Shown piece by piece: positions 46,368 to 53,602 of a stretch of 64,000 nucleotides of DNA. The notes below the pieces were generated by a model. That model saw only the letters and a list, made by a program, of their open reading frames with translations. It ran no database searches and had not been told where the DNA came from. Origin of the DNA: Actinomadura sp. K4S16 (GTDB lineage Bacteria; Actinomycetota; Actinomycetes; Streptosporangiales; Streptosporangiaceae). The translations under genes and the position numbers were made by a program. Positions within the stretch are counted from its first letter, which is position 1. Each line of letters starts with the position of its first letter. The stretch covers positions 248,001-312,000 of the forward strand of contig NZ_BDDE01000016.1 in NCBI RefSeq assembly GCF_008327685.1, in the 5' to 3' direction.

Positions 46368-47639
46368 TCAGAGGGGGCGGTGGGGGGTCAGGGCCGGGGT
46401 GAAGCGGACGGGGAGGGCGGCCAGGCGGCGGACCCAGAAGGACGGGAGCCACATGAGCTCGTCCGGCTTCACCGCGAGCTCCATGTCGGGCAGCCGGTCG
46501 AGCAGCGCCTCGACCGCCGTCCTGGCGACGACCTCGGCGAGTTCCGGGGCGGGGTAGGGGCATCCGTGGTCGCCGTGGCCGAACGACAGGTGGGCGCGGT
46601 TGCCCGCGCCGGCGCCGTGAGCGGGCGGCGCGACCTGGGGGTCGGCGTTCGCCGCGGCCCAGCCCAGGATCAGCATGTCGCCCGGACGGATCTTGCGTCC
46701 GGCCAGCTCGCAGGAGCGCACGGCGAAGCGGCCGATGTTGTTCTGGGACGGCGTGTCCTCCCACAGCACCTGGTTGAGGGCCTGTGAGACGCTGCCGCGG
46801 CCGCCCTGGAGCGTCACGGCGAACTGCTCGTCCACCAGCATCAGCCGCAGCGTGTTGCCGATCCAGTGGCCGGTCGGCAGGTGCCCCGCGCTGATCATCG
46901 GGATCAGGTCGCTGACCAGCTCGTCGTCGGTGTAGCCGGCGGGGTGGCGCAGCAGGCGGGACGTGACGTCCGCGCCGGGGCGCGCCCTGCGGGTCTCGGC
47001 CAGCCGCCGCATGGTCTCCTGGAGCCGCCCGTAGGCCGCGACGGCGTTCTCGTCGGAGCCCGCGACGTCCTGGATGTCGCGGATCATGTCCGGCACCTCG
47101 GCGTCGGGGACGCCGAACAGCCCGACCATGACCAGCGGCGGGAGCCGGTCGGCGTACTGGGCGCCGAGGTCGGCCTCGCCGTCCCCGGCGAACTCGTCGA
47201 TCAGGTGGTCGGCGACGCGCTCGCAGATGCCCGCGAGCTCGGTGCGGTCGACGGCGTCCAGCGCGTCGCTGATCGCCGCGCTGCGCCGGTGGTGCTCCTC
47301 GCCCTCGGCGAGCATCACCGAGGGGTTCCAGCCGACGAACGGCAGCAGCGACCAGTTCTCGGGGACCATGTCCCAGGCGTTCCAGCGGCGGGTGTCGCGG
47401 GCGAACAGGGCGGGGTTGCCGGTGACGTGGTTGACCTCCCGGTACCCGATGACGTACCAGGCGGGGATGTCGCCTTCGAGCAGGACGGGCACGACCGGGC
47501 CGTGCTCGCGCCGCATCCTTGCGAAGAAGTCCTTCGGCCGCTGGTCGAACTCCTCCCCGTACAGGCGGACGGCTTTCTCGTCGGCGGGCGGCCGGGCGGC
47601 CCCGCCTGCCTGCTCGCTCTGCTCGGTCTCGTCGGTCAC
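46368..47639 (-). CDS. cvnE: Conservon cytochrome P450 CvnE (CYP157-like) without an EXXR motif
   Basis: The 423-residue P450 has its haem ligand Cys360 in SFGHGDHGCPYPAPELAE. Two otherwise near-universal features are missing. In the K helix, where EXXR should be, it reads ALNQVLWEDTPSQNN, with neither the Glu nor the Arg. In the I helix it reads ISAGHLPTGHWIGN in place of AGxxT. Loss of EXXR is the known hallmark of the CYP157 family, and the CYP157 genes sit in conservons as here. Its start overlaps the GTPase stop by 4 bases. Catalytic function is doubtful, and a signalling role within the conservon has been considered for such members. Confidence 0.9.
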   Translation of the reverse strand: MTDETEQSEQAGGAARPPADEKAVRLYGEEFDQRPKDFFARMRREHGPVVPVLLEGDIPAWYVIGYREVNHVTGNPALFARDTRRWNAWDMVPENWSLLPFVGWNPSVMLAEGEEHHRRSAAISDALDAVDRTELAGICERVADHLIDEFAGDGEADLGAQYADRLPPLVMVGLFGVPDAEVPDMIRDIQDVAGSDENAVAAYGRLQETMRRLAETRRARPGADVTSRLLRHPAGYTDDELVSDLIPMISAGHLPTGHWIGNTLRLMLVDEQFAVTLQGGRGSVSQALNQVLWEDTPSQNNIGRFAVRSCELAGRKIRPGDMLILGWAAANADPQVAPPAHGAGAGNRAHLSFGHGDHGCPYPAPELAEVVARTAVEALLDRLPDMELAVKPDELMWLPSFWVRRLAALPVRFTPALTPHRPL

Positions 47640-48271
47640 TGCGCGGCCTCCTGGAGCGCGGCGGGGTCGTGGAGGGTGGTGAGGTGCCGGACGAGCGTGA
47701 CCAGCACGCTCTTGCAGGAGTCGCGGCTCCGGGCGTCGCAGTCGACCAGCGGAACGTCCGCGGAAAGCGACAGCGCGTCGCGCACCAGGTCCAGCGGGGG
47801 GCGCGGCTCGGGGCCGTCGAACCGGTTGACCGCCACCACGAACGGCATCTTGTGGTGCTCCAGCCGGTCGAGCGGGTAGAAGGAGTCCTCCAGGCGGCGC
47901 GTGTCCACCAGCACGACGGCGCCCAGGCTGCCGGCGAACAGCTGGTCCCAGATGAACCAGAACCGCTGCTGGCCCGGGGCGCCGAACAGGTAGAGCACGC
48001 GGTGGGCGTCCAGGGAGATCCGGCCGAAGTCGAAGGCGACCGTGGTGGTGCGCTTGTCGGCGACGCGGCTCGGGTCGTCGATGCCGACGCCGGCCTTCGT
48101 CATGATCTCCTCGGTGCTCAGCGGGCGGATCTCGGAGATCGAGCCGACCATGGTGGTCTTCCCGACGCCGAACCCGCCCACGATCACGATCTTCAGCGCG
48201 TCCCGGACGCTGCGCCGCAACGGCACGCCGCCCGCGGGGTCCGGTGCGCGGTCAGAGGGCTTTGAGTCCAA
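47636..48271 (-). CDS. cvnD: Conservon small GTPase CvnD
   Basis: A Rab/Ras-like GTPase (211 residues) of the bacterial MglA/conservon type. The P-loop GGFGVGKT is at 32-39, switch-region TTTVAFDFGRISLDAHRV and LYLFGAPGQQRFWF follow, and the guanine-specificity motif is VAVNRFDG. In conservons, CvnD works with the roadblock protein CvnB and the CvnA kinase at the membrane, as shown in Streptomyces for related systems. The gene is packed in the cvnA-B-C-D-E order and overlaps cvnC by 20 bases. Confidence 0.93.
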   Translation of the reverse strand: MDSKPSDRAPDPAGGVPLRRSVRDALKIVIVGGFGVGKTTMVGSISEIRPLSTEEIMTKAGVGIDDPSRVADKRTTTVAFDFGRISLDAHRVLYLFGAPGQQRFWFIWDQLFAGSLGAVVLVDTRRLEDSFYPLDRLEHHKMPFVVAVNRFDGPEPRPPLDLVRDALSLSADVPLVDCDARSRDSCKSVLVTLVRHLTTLHDPAALQEAAQ

Positions 48272-48614
48272 CGAGCACCTCCTTCAGGGTCTCCAGGTCG
48301 GCGAGTCGCGTCGTCGCGGTGGCCGACGTCGGGTGGCGGACGGTGAGGTGGCCGGCGTCGCGCAGGTCGAGCACCAGGATCTTCACGACGCTGACCGGCA
48401 GCCGCAGATGGGAGGACAGCTCGACCACCGCCACCGGCTGGCGGCGGCACAGCCGCAGGATCGCGACGTGCTCGGACTGCATGCCCGGCGCCGGGTCGTT
48501 CTCGGCGACGACCAGCGTGACCAGGTCGAGGGCCGCGTCGTCGACCCGGCTGCGGCCGCCGGTCACGGTGTAGAGCCGGTCGGGGTCGTCGAGGTCCAGG
48601 GGGCGCGGTTTCAT
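48252..48614 (-). CDS. cvnC: Conservon DUF742 protein CvnC
   Basis: A 120-residue DUF742 protein with a winged-helix-like core: LYTVTGGRSRVDDAALDLVTLV, EHVAILRLCRRQPVAVVELSSHLRLPVSVVKILVLDLRDAGHLTV. DUF742 proteins accompany the roadblock and GTPase partners in all conservons; biochemical function is uncertain. It overlaps cvnB by 4 bases (48611-48614) and cvnD by 20 bases, so the three are translationally coupled. Confidence 0.92.
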   Translation of the reverse strand: MKPRPLDLDDPDRLYTVTGGRSRVDDAALDLVTLVVAENDPAPGMQSEHVAILRLCRRQPVAVVELSSHLRLPVSVVKILVLDLRDAGHLTVRHPTSATATTRLADLETLKEVLVGLKAL

Positions 48615-49015
48615 CTCGACGCGGACGTGCGCGGAGCCGCGGTCAGGTAGCCGCCGATCTGCTCCACCAGCTCGTTCATGCTGTGCCCGACCAGGCCGAC
48701 GTCGGCGTCCTCGCGGGCCACGACGGCCAGGTGCGCGCCCTCCCCGGCCGGGATGATCAGCAGCAGCCCGCCGGCGAACTCCACCATCGACTGGCCGGCG
48801 CCGACGCCCCGGCCGAACTCGTGGGAGGCGGTCATGGACAGGCTCTGGATGCCCGAGGCGATGGCCGCGAGCTGGTCGGCCCTGTCGTCGTCCAGGCCGG
48901 GGGTGTGGCAGATCCTCAGCCCGTCCCGGGACAGCACCAGGACGTGCTGGACGCCGGGGGCACGCTCCGCGAGGGACGTCAGGAGCCAGTCGAGTCGGTG
49001 CTCATCGGTGCTCAT
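48611..49015 (-). CDS. cvnB: Conservon roadblock/LC7 protein CvnB
   Basis: A 134-residue roadblock/LC7-domain protein: LDWLLTSLAERAPGVQHVLVLSRDGLRICHT, QLAAIASGIQSLSMTASHEFGRGVGAGQSMVEFAGGLLLIIPAGEGAHLAVVA. In the MglA/MglB paradigm such proteins act as GAP or scaffold for the neighbouring GTPase. ATG 49015 is preferred; GTG 49024 would add three residues. It follows cvnA after 130 bp, enough for an internal promoter or a pause, and precedes cvnC with a 4-base overlap. Confidence 0.92.
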   Translation of the reverse strand: MSTDEHRLDWLLTSLAERAPGVQHVLVLSRDGLRICHTPGLDDDRADQLAAIASGIQSLSMTASHEFGRGVGAGQSMVEFAGGLLLIIPAGEGAHLAVVAREDADVGLVGHSMNELVEQIGGYLTAAPRTSASR

Positions 49016-49145
49016 CGAGATCACGGGGCGGCGTCCGCCGCAGGCGCGCGCCCCTGCCTCCTATCTGTCGATCCTGCGGTCCGGACGAGCGCCGGGACCG
49101 GTCGGCCCGGCGGCCGTCCGGGGACGGGCCGCCGAACCATGAGCC

Positions 49146-50798
49146 CTACTGGTCGGGGTCTTCGGTGGACGTGGTCTCGCTCCGCCCGCCGCCGGACCCG
49201 GCGCCGCCGGGCATCCGGTGGCTCCCCGACGTCGACGCGCGGAACGCGGCGAACCGGGCACCCGGGTCGCGGGGCACCGGAGGTGGCGCCTCCGGCTGCT
49301 CGACCGTCCCGGCGAGGGTGGCGCCGCGTCGGCGTTTCGGCAGGTAGGACGCTCCTTCGGAGGCGTCCGCGCCGGATGCCGCCGGTGCGGCGGACAGGGC
49401 CGGCACGGGTTCGCGGGCGGGCCCGCCGGCGGTCCTCGGCGTGCCGCCGATGGACTCCGCCAGGGTGCCCGCCGCGGTTCCGCCGGGGGAGTGGGTGACG
49501 AGCTGCCGCGGGATCAGCATGACCACGCCGACGCCGCCGCGCGAGGACGGCCGGAAGCTCACCCGCAGGCCGTGCTTGCCCGCCAGCCGCCCGACCACCG
49601 CGAGGCCCAGCCGCGTGCCGGGCAGCGAGGTCAGGTCGGCGGTCTCGGAGACCAGCCGCTCGGCGCGCTCCCGCTCGCGCTGGCGCATCCCGAGCCCGCT
49701 GTCCTCGACGGTGATGACGACCCCGGCGTCCTCCTCCTCGGCGTAGACGTGCACGGCCGAGCCGTGCGGGGAGAAGTTGGCGGCGTTGTCCATCAGCTCG
49801 GCCAGCGCGTGCATGACGCCCTCGGCGGCGAACCCGGCGATGGCGGCGGTGCTGGTCGAGTGGTACTGGACGCGCTGGTAGGAGGCGATCCGCCCCATGG
49901 CGCCGCGGATGACGCTCTCCAGCTTGATGGGCTTGGTCCAGCGCCGCCCCGAGCGCCCGCCGCTGAGCAGCGCGATGCTGTCGGCCAGGCGCCCCATCTG
50001 GGAGACGTGGTGGTCGAGATCGAGCAGGTCGCCGAAGACCTCGTCCTCGCTGTAGCGGTCCTCCAGTTCCCGGAGCCCGGCGAGCATGCGGGTCGTCTGC
50101 GCCTGGATCCGCGCCGCCGCGCTGGCGGAGGCCGCCATGGCCGCCGCCCGGGTGCGCTCCCCGCCGGCCACGTCGTCGGCGACCGAGCGGAGGAGCCGGT
50201 CGAGCGCCGGGTGCGCGGGCGCCGGGAACTCGGCCAGCACGGACGCGGCCGAGGCGCGGTCGCTCCGGATCCGCTCGACCAGGACCGGCAGCGTCGAGTC
50301 GGCCAGCCGGACGACCTCGTCCTCCAGGGCGGCCAGCTCGGTCCCGGCGCGGGCCGCGCGCCGCTCGCTCTCCGCCACGCCCTCGGCCACCATGCGCACC
50401 AGGCGGCCCAGCAGGTGGTTCGGGACGGTCTGGAGCTCGGCGAGGGTCTCGTCCGGCGAGGCTCCGGCGTGCAGCCGCCCGATCAGTGCCGGGAGCGGTC
50501 CGTCGACCAGCTCCTGGAGCCTGCGCTCCAGGACGCCGCTCTCGGCCTCCACCCGGGCCAGCCGCTCGCGGGCGGCCCGCGCGCACTCGGCGTGGTAGGC
50601 GGCGACCCCGGCGGCGAGGCTCACCAGGAGCGCTCCCGCGCCGCCGCCCATCCCGACGACGGCGCGCGACTTCTCGTCCACCGCCAGGAGTGCGCCCAGC
50701 CATGCGCCGCCGGTGACGATGGCTGCGATCAACCAGACCCAGAACGCGCGTTCCAGCGGGGCGCGCTCCATGCGGGCTCGATTCGCTTCTGTTGCCAT
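49146..50798 (-). CDS. cvnA: Conservon sensor histidine kinase-like protein CvnA
   Basis: The 550-residue protein has two N-terminal membrane helices (AFWVWLIAAIVTGGAWLGALLAV and AVVGMGGGAGALLVSLAAGVAAYHA). A helical signalling region with HH at DLDHHVSQMGRLADS follows, then an HATPase_c domain (ALAELMDNAANFSPHGSAVHVY as the N box, VEDSGLGM as G1, LGLAVVGRLAGKHGLRVSF as G2). A long Pro/Ala/Gly-rich tail ends in GGGRSETTSTEDPDQ. CvnA proteins are atypical kinases whose partner is the CvnB-D complex rather than a classical response regulator. ATG 50798 follows ACGAGG; the open frame extends upstream to 50864. Confidence 0.92.
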   Translation of the reverse strand: MATEANRARMERAPLERAFWVWLIAAIVTGGAWLGALLAVDEKSRAVVGMGGGAGALLVSLAAGVAAYHAECARAARERLARVEAESGVLERRLQELVDGPLPALIGRLHAGASPDETLAELQTVPNHLLGRLVRMVAEGVAESERRAARAGTELAALEDEVVRLADSTLPVLVERIRSDRASAASVLAEFPAPAHPALDRLLRSVADDVAGGERTRAAAMAASASAAARIQAQTTRMLAGLRELEDRYSEDEVFGDLLDLDHHVSQMGRLADSIALLSGGRSGRRWTKPIKLESVIRGAMGRIASYQRVQYHSTSTAAIAGFAAEGVMHALAELMDNAANFSPHGSAVHVYAEEEDAGVVITVEDSGLGMRQRERERAERLVSETADLTSLPGTRLGLAVVGRLAGKHGLRVSFRPSSRGGVGVVMLIPRQLVTHSPGGTAAGTLAESIGGTPRTAGGPAREPVPALSAAPAASGADASEGASYLPKRRRGATLAGTVEQPEAPPPVPRDPGARFAAFRASTSGSHRMPGGAGSGGGRSETTSTEDPDQ

Positions 50799-50867
50799 CC
50801 TCGTGTCCTCGTGAGCGTCGGTGACTGGCGCGCAGGACTCCTCGACCCGTCGCACGGCGGCCATATC

Positions 50868-50895
50868 GGTATAAGGCGTGATAAGGATGCATCAA
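50868..50895 (-). promoter_or_regulatory. Promoter of the conservon operon
   Basis: On the minus strand, TTGATG (50890-50895) and TATACC (50868-50873) are 16 bases apart and 70 bp from cvnA ATG. They lie in an AT-richer stretch of an otherwise very G+C-rich gap between cvnA and the second P450 gene. This is a plausible vegetative promoter. Confidence 0.5.
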
Positions 50896-51040
50896 ATCGC
50901 CCCGGCGCACAGGGGATCGCCAAAACCCGATGATCTTTGATGGCGGCGCGGCAGGTGAGCGCGTTGCGGCGGATTCTCGACCGGCCGCGCCCGCGGGCTT
51001 CCGGTCCGGCGGGGCGGGCCGCCGGACCGGGGGCGGGGCG

Positions 51041-52261
51041 TCAGGGCCGGACGGGGCCGAGCGCGACCGGCAGGCTGAGGGGCCCGACCGTGAAGAACGA
51101 GGGCGAGTAGGGGATGTCGTCCGGGTCGATGGTGAGGGTGAGCTCCGGCAGCCGCCGGTACAGCGAGGCGAGCGCCAGCCGGCCTTCCAGGCGCGCCAGG
51201 GACGCGCCGATGCAGTAGCGGGGGCCGTGGCCGAAGCCGAGCCGCGCGCCGCGCTCCCGGGTGATGTCGAACCGGTCCGCGCTCTCGCCGTGCTCTGCCG
51301 GGTCGAGGCCGCTCGCCTGGTAGACCACGCCGACCGCCCGCCCCTCGGGGATGCGGACCCCGGCGACGGTCACCTCCCGCGCGGTGAAACGGAAGCTGGT
51401 CATCATCACCGAGTGCCGGTAGCGCAGGGTCTCCTCGACCACGTCGTCCCACCGGTCCTCGGCCCTGGCCAGTTCGAGCTGGTCGGGGTGCTGGGACAAC
51501 GCCACGATGGCGTGGCCGAGCAGGTGGACGGTGGTCTCGTGGCCGGCGACGAGCATCAGCCACAGCACGCCGACCAGCTCGTGGGTGGTGAGCCGGTCGC
51601 CCTCGTCGCTGGCCTGGACCAGCCCGGTGGTGAGGTCGTTCCCGGGCTCCGCGCGCTTCTTCTCCACCAGCCCGTGCAGGTAGGCCTGGAGGGCGTTCTG
51701 CGTCGCGAACGCCTCCTCGGGCGGGGTGGTGTGGGCGAGCAGCGCCGCGGTCCACTCGCGCACCCGGGGCCGGTCCTCGGCGGGGACGCCGAACAGCTCG
51801 CAGATCACCCACATCGGCAGCGCCTCGGTGAACGCGGGGACCAGGTCGACGCCGTCGCCCGCGGCCACGACGTCGTCGAGGAGGCCCTCCACGATCTGCC
51901 GGACGCGCGGCTCCAGCGCCTGCACACGCGCGGGCGTGAACGCCTTGCCGACCAGCCCGCGCAGCCGCCGGTGGTCGTCGCCGTCCTTGGTGGACAGGTG
52001 GCCGCCCTGGACGATCGCGCGCAGCGGCCAGTCCTCGGGGATCGATCCGTCGTGCAGGGCGGGCCAGTGCCGCGGATCCCGCAGGAAGGTCCTGTTGTCG
52101 CCGGCGAGGATCTCCCGGACGGCATTGTGGGTCAATGCCAGGTAGGCGGGGACGCCGCCGGGGAACTCCACTTCGACCACCGGAGCGATCTCCCGCAGCC
52201 GTATGCAGGTGGCGAGCGGCGTTTCGTCCGCGGCGGGGAAGGAGGGCAGGGTCGTCGTCAT
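51041..52261 (-). CDS. Cytochrome P450 (CYP154-like)
   Basis: A canonical bacterial P450 of 406 residues. The I helix has LMLVAGHETTVHLL, the K helix EXXR is ETLR in VVEETLRYRHS, and the haem ligand is Cys350 in LGFGHGPRYCIGASLARLE. So, unlike the CvnE P450, all family residues are kept, and it should hydroxylate a substrate with external ferredoxin and reductase. In Streptomyces, conservon CYP157 genes are often next to a CYP154 gene, and this arrangement fits. ATG 52261 follows GGGACGGA; the TTG at 52285 would add eight residues. A gap of 242 bp separates it from the conservon. Confidence 0.88.
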   Translation of the reverse strand: MTTTLPSFPAADETPLATCIRLREIAPVVEVEFPGGVPAYLALTHNAVREILAGDNRTFLRDPRHWPALHDGSIPEDWPLRAIVQGGHLSTKDGDDHRRLRGLVGKAFTPARVQALEPRVRQIVEGLLDDVVAAGDGVDLVPAFTEALPMWVICELFGVPAEDRPRVREWTAALLAHTTPPEEAFATQNALQAYLHGLVEKKRAEPGNDLTTGLVQASDEGDRLTTHELVGVLWLMLVAGHETTVHLLGHAIVALSQHPDQLELARAEDRWDDVVEETLRYRHSVMMTSFRFTAREVTVAGVRIPEGRAVGVVYQASGLDPAEHGESADRFDITRERGARLGFGHGPRYCIGASLARLEGRLALASLYRRLPELTLTIDPDDIPYSPSFFTVGPLSLPVALGPVRP

Positions 52262-52615
52262 TCCGTCCCATTCGAAGAGAGGCAAGTGACAGATGGCTTA
52301 TCAATATCCCTTCTGATCATCACTCGGCAAGACAATCGGAAATTAGGCCATAAGCTGCTTCGTATGGTATTTGCGGTATTCGCAGGTGTTCTTGTGGGCG
52401 CTGCGCCGCATGGGACCCGCGGGACGGCCGCCGGAGGGTGCTGACCGGAGGAGGCCCGGCCGCGAAAAGGCCGCTCACGGTGCGGCGATCCGACGAGGCG
52501 GGTCAACCCGACTGACCCTCGTGTTAACAAACCATCGGAACGTGTTACCTTGTGTGGCGCCCGGCCTCCGCCGACAGCCCCCCGTCGCGCGCGCCGGCCA
52601 GCGGGAGGTTCCGGC
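52262..52615. promoter_or_regulatory. Divergent promoter region of P450 and DeoR genes
   Basis: The 354-bp gap has an AT-richer half (52290-52390). On the minus strand, TTGCCG and TATTGA lie about 18 bases apart ahead of the P450 gene. Toward the DeoR gene there is an inverted repeat GGGTCA-ACCCGAC-TGACCC (52500-52518). A 9-mer is repeated as CGTGTTAAC (52520-52528) and CGTGTTACC (52541-52549), 21 bp apart on one face of the helix. TTAACA with TACCTT 17 bases on could be the DeoR promoter. No gene is supported here. Confidence 0.5.
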
Positions 52616-53404
52616 ATGGGCAGGCAGAGCGCGGACGCGCGCGGACCTGAGCGGCGCCGCCAGGACATCGCCGACATCGTCCTGTCCGCGGGCTCGGTCT
52701 CCGCCGCGGGGCTCGCCGAGCGCTTCGGCGTCAGCCTCATGACGATCCACCGCGACCTCGACGAACTGGAGCGGCAGGGCGTCGTCCGCAAGCACCGCGG
52801 CGGGGTGACCGCGCAGCCGTCCGGGGTGTTCGAGAGCAACGTCGCCTACCGGATGAAGTCGATGCGGCCCGCCAAGGACGCCATCGCCGCGCGGGCCGCC
52901 GAGATGGTCGAGCCGGGCATGGCGGTCATGCTCGACGACTCCACCACGGCCCTGGCGCTGGCGCGCCGGCTGGCCGGGGCGGCCCCGCTGACGGTCGTCA
53001 CCAACTTCCTACAGGCCATCAACCTGCTGTCCGGTGAGCGCGACATCCGGCTGATGGCGCTCGGCGGCGACTACGACCCGCTGCACGACTCGTTCCTCGG
53101 GGTCTCGTGCGTGGACGCGATCGAGGCGCTCAACGTCGACCTGTGCTTCGTGTCGACGTCCGCGGTCTCCGGCGGGTTCGCCTACCACCAGGAGCAGCGC
53201 ATCGTCTCGGTGAAGCGCGCCATGCTCAGCGCGGCCGCCCGCAGCGTGCTGCTGATCGACCACTCGAAGCTCAGCCGGGTGGCGCTCCACCGGGTCGCGC
53301 CGCTGTCGGCGTTCGACCGCGTCATCGTCGACGACGGCGCCGACGCGGACGCGCTGCGCGGGCTCGACGAGCACAAGGTTGCCTACGAGCTGGCGGCGAC
53401 CTGA
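52616..53404 (+). CDS. DeoR/GlpR-family sugar-responsive regulator
   Basis: This 262-residue protein has an N-terminal DeoR HTH (RRQDIADIVLSAGSVSAAGLAERFGVSLMTIHRDLDELERQGVVRKHRGG, about 14-63). The C-terminal DeoRC sensor domain (VEPGMAVMLDDSTTALALARRL, TNFLQAINLLSG, SVKRAMLSAAARSVLLIDHSKL) binds a phosphorylated sugar in this family. It stands just upstream of the rhamnosidase and transporter genes in the same direction and probably represses them until rhamnose-derived intermediates appear. GGGAGG precedes ATG 52616. Confidence 0.92.
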   Translation: MGRQSADARGPERRRQDIADIVLSAGSVSAAGLAERFGVSLMTIHRDLDELERQGVVRKHRGGVTAQPSGVFESNVAYRMKSMRPAKDAIAARAAEMVEPGMAVMLDDSTTALALARRLAGAAPLTVVTNFLQAINLLSGERDIRLMALGGDYDPLHDSFLGVSCVDAIEALNVDLCFVSTSAVSGGFAYHQEQRIVSVKRAMLSAAARSVLLIDHSKLSRVALHRVAPLSAFDRVIVDDGADADALRGLDEHKVAYELAAT

Positions 53405-53506
53405 CCGGCGCCCGCCGGTGACGGGCGCCGCGGGGCGCCCGCGGGCCTGCCGCCGCATGCGCACATCGCCCGCATCGGCGGTGCCGAAACGGGCGGATCC
53501 AGGACC

Positions 53507-53536
53507 TTGACACCCTGATCAGGGCCCTTCTACTCT
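53507..53536 (+). promoter_or_regulatory. Promoter with embedded palindrome ahead of the rhamnoside operon
   Basis: TTGACA (53507-53512) and TACTCT (53531-53536) are 18 bases apart. The spacer contains the 12-bp palindrome CCCTGATCAGGG (53513-53524), well placed for repression by the DeoR protein. The rhamnosidase start is 67 bp beyond the -10. The remainder of the 198-bp gap is without recognisable sites. Confidence 0.7.
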
Positions 53537-53602
53537 CAAGCTCACATTTTTCACCGTTATCTTCACAGTCCACCTTGTTGGGATTGCGATCGGAGTGGGC
53601 GA

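Noticed and set aside
52365-52444. 26-residue hydrophobic peptide frame (starting MVFAVFAGVL)
   Set aside because: No ribosome-binding site and a promoter-rich location; too short to support without conservation data.
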